Shown here: one piece after another, positions 57,319 through 60,000 of the stretch
Layout of the letters: every line of letters begins with the position of its first letter
Numbering within the stretch: the first letter of the stretch is position 1
Assembly: GCF_029227915.1 (NCBI RefSeq)
Contig: NC_079880.1
Location: 20,524,501-20,584,500, forward strand
Direction: 5' to 3'
Source: Hydractinia symbiolongicarpus
Taxonomy: Eukaryota; Cnidaria; Hydrozoa; Anthoathecata; Hydractiniidae
DNA: 60,000 bases
Position numbers and translations under genes: made by a program
The notes under the pieces: model-generated
Told to the model about the DNA's origin: nothing
The model's database searches: none
What the model saw: only the letters and a program-made list of their open reading frames with translations

Positions 57319-60000
57319 GGCTAGCTAGCTATGCTACTTTAATTTGTTAAGATGGTACTCTAAAATTTTTGTCCGTAGCCAAAGTCTTAAGATTGGTTTA
57401 GAATACGAAACATTTTTACAAAAATGTTCAATAGCCTTCGCCGTAGTCAATTATGGTGAAGAATCACATTTGTTTGTCATTGACAGACGAAATTAAAAAA
57501 AAAAAAAAAAGCTTTGCTTTTAAAAGTTTTGTTTTAATAAAATTCACAAAAAGTTTTGTTCAACAAATGTAATCTCAGTGTCGAGGTCAACCTTTATCCT
57601 TACTGGAGTGTTGTTTACATGTAAAACAAAAATAGAACCTTGTTTTCTAGTGGTAATAAGTTGATCTTCCTTTTTAAAGACTGGAGAAAATTATCTTTAC
57701 CATTGAAACCAAGGCATTCTATTTTGTTTATCGAATAATCGTGGTCTGATAAAACAGGAGCGGTTAACTTGAAGATCATAAGTATTTAAAATCACAAGGT
57801 GTTGTGTGGAATGGAACTGGCAGAATGAAAGAAATAGAAATTATCAGTTAATGAAGATATACTCTTTTTGAAACAAGAGTGAATGAAGTGTGGTCGTCGT
57901 TCGTCGTGTATTTACTGCTTACTCCGTCATATTCAAAATTTACAAAAGCATTGATTCTAAGGTAGCTAAATCGAGATATTTACTTACAAGTTTTTCAGGA
58001 ATACTTCGATTGCAGCTAATAATATGCTTTGCTATCAAGGTATACTTTAAGGCGGTTCGCCTAGAAAAAAACTATATCGCAGAGGATTGTCTTTTCTGAA
58101 GATACTATATTATTATTATAGTATGTGCCGGTACGACAAAATTAAGTCAAAAATTTCATTGATTGGTTGCCATGGTTACCCGTTGCTAGGAGAAGTATAG
58201 GCAAAATATGACATTTTGCTGCTCGACGCTTAACCAAATAACTGAAAAACATGCGTTATTTCAAGCGCCTTTTTGGTCGCTTTTGTTTTTCAAGGGTCAC
58301 GTGTATGGATTCAGTGAAGCGCATTTTCGCAAGGCTGACTCGTCTTCCAGAGAACTGATGCGGTATTTTTTTGAACGACAGACAAGCTAAAAAACAGGGC
58401 AAAACAGGCAATATATTGATAAAATAACTGAAAGACAAAATTCGATTTGAAAATCGGTTTCATTTAAACACTAGGTGGTAGTAATACCTGCATCGACAGA
58501 AGAAATTTTAAAGCGTGGGTGCTTCGATCTTGAGAATTCTTATTTCGCGTGGATTCCGAACTTAAACGGCAAAAACTTGTTTAAAGATTATTTTATGGAC
58601 ATTCTTGACTTGAGGCGTCGACAAAAGGTGTACACCAGCACTATTTTTACCTGAGAAGCACCCAATACCTAAGACCTTAAGTCTAATTGATGACGAGTAA
58701 ACTCTGACGAGTTCACTTCGTTCACAGGGTGCGTCGTTATTACAGCCTGAAAGCTTGTGAAACATCACATTTAATATTCAGAACTGTCATATATTGTCTT
58801 AGGAGGCCCTAATTATCATCTAGCTATTGAAATGAATTAGACATCGACGGTGGGGCAAGAAAGCTGTCTAAAAATGCGAAAATGGTTGCTATGGGCGTTG
58901 CTATGCACTTATATTTGCGGTTGGTTGGAAAAAGTGGCAGAATGCGCAATAAAAACATAAATTTGTGATAAGCACTACATGCCACGGTATTCAAAGATGA
59001 ATTTGCTGTTAGAAAACAGCTAAATGACAATTTTTGAAATTTAGAATTTTTTTCTAGGAGAAACACCTTAACTAGACAAGATTGCATTTAAGATTGCAGC
59101 GAACATAAAGTAACAGCAACAATAATTAAAATATGTTTACAGAAGAAACTCTGGTACTCCTTTTTTTTTTGCATTATCCATGATACATATTATCGGTGAA
59201 ATATTCTCTGATTAAAATTTTCGACGTTTAAAAAATTTGGTTGGTGGGAAATTTCATTAGTAAGCTTAAATTTGGACGCTTTTGAACGACGACGAAGATA
59301 CCTCAATTACCAAAAAAGAAAAATAGATTACACCTTATTGACAGCATGAAATTTCTTAATATTTTGTATCCTTTAAAACACAGCATCGCAAAATTTGATT
59401 TCAACATAAATTTCGCGTTGGTTAAAAATGTTCGTCAAGTAAAACATTTGTTACCAAATTGTTAACAAATTTTTGTGTCATTTTTCACCAACAAATAATT
59501 TACCGATATTGTATTTTTATTGCAACTAGTAAGAAAGAAAATATTAATTTAGCTGCTTATAACAAAACATATAACATAATGTAGGTATTTAGTTGAATCG
59601 TACATCAAAGAGGATGTTTCATGTTCCTGTCAATTTGTGTAATTTTCGATTGTAAATATTTATTATCAGTTTCCGTTTGTTCGTTTGTTTGTTTGTTTGT
59701 TTGTTTTGTAGATGACATGTATTTACATGTGATAAATAAATGATGAAGAAGTAGTACGTATCGTTTTGTCCTGATTCCTTAATCTAAATGATGCTAGATT
59801 TAGAATAAAGGCCAAACTAAGAAAAGTAGATTTAAGATAAAAGTAGACTTACACTGTCATGTTTCAATGAATTATTGTGAAGAAAATATAAAAACACAAT
59901 AAAGTGGACCTAATGATATTTAACAAAAAACAAAGAAAAATTAAAGCAAAATTCGAATTATTTTAAAAACCCATTACTCATTACCTCCTAGAACGTTAGA
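57319..60000. other. Intergenic region to window end
   Basis: AT-rich. Only short open frames without recognisable domains occur. A poly-A run lies near 57495-57510 and a (GTTT)n microsatellite at 59676-59708. Confidence 0.5.
59676..59708. repeat. (GTTT)n microsatellite
   Basis: About eight units of GTTT with one early interruption. Confidence 0.85.

Overview
The window is AT-rich eukaryotic DNA with small phase-matched exons, GT-AG introns and many miniature transposons. The encoded proteins (a multicopy amidated-peptide precursor with Gly-Lys-Arg sites, NIDO plus chitin-binding secreted proteins, a divergent rhodopsin-like receptor, a CR1-like LINE with an esterase-type ORF1) point to a cnidarian, most likely a hydrozoan. 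That placement is inference from gene content. All exon joins below were read by eye from splice signals, reading phase and domain continuity; there is no transcript evidence.

Region 0-19 kb (plus strand) holds two paralogous secreted proteins. Gene 1 (320-3950, 6 exons, about 377 aa) and gene 2 (16481-18932, 7 exons, about 433 aa) each have a signal peptide, a NIDO (nidogen-like) domain spread over four exons, and C-terminal CBM14/peritrophin-A chitin-binding domains. Exons 2, 3 and 4 have identical lengths in both (294, 96, 130 nt). Gene 2 has three CBM14 domains and gene 1 only two. A 425-bp dispersed repeat lies in direct orientation on both sides of gene 2.

Region 21-24 kb is transposon debris: a tyrosine-recombinase C-terminal fragment inside short inverted repeats, a large foldback element, a pogo/Tigger-like terminal remnant and a tRNA-derived SINE.

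Region 24.9-31.8 kb holds a 36-exon gene (about 783 aa) I do not recognise. A signal peptide is followed by 23 one-exon modules, each with exactly two cysteines spaced C-x13-C. They alternate between two types (A and B), with short acidic linker exons between most pairs. Every intron is phase 1.

Region 34.5-42.5 kb holds a 15-exon neuropeptide-type precursor (about 250 aa). Ten exons each carry one peptide ending in Gly-Lys-Arg: six -YWamide, three -WPamide and one -YLamide. These two genes are the most novel content here, and both are built from one repeat per symmetric phase-1 exon.

Region 43-60 kb holds a repeat-bounded 129-bp satellite, a single-exon rhodopsin-like GPCR on the minus strand (45287-46228), a cluster of inverted-repeat MITEs (47-50 kb), a 5'-truncated CR1/L2-like LINE with an intact 950-aa ORF2 (51.75-55.15 kb), and a diverged tandem array (55.4-56.9 kb). 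I see no other convincing protein gene in the remaining intergenic DNA.
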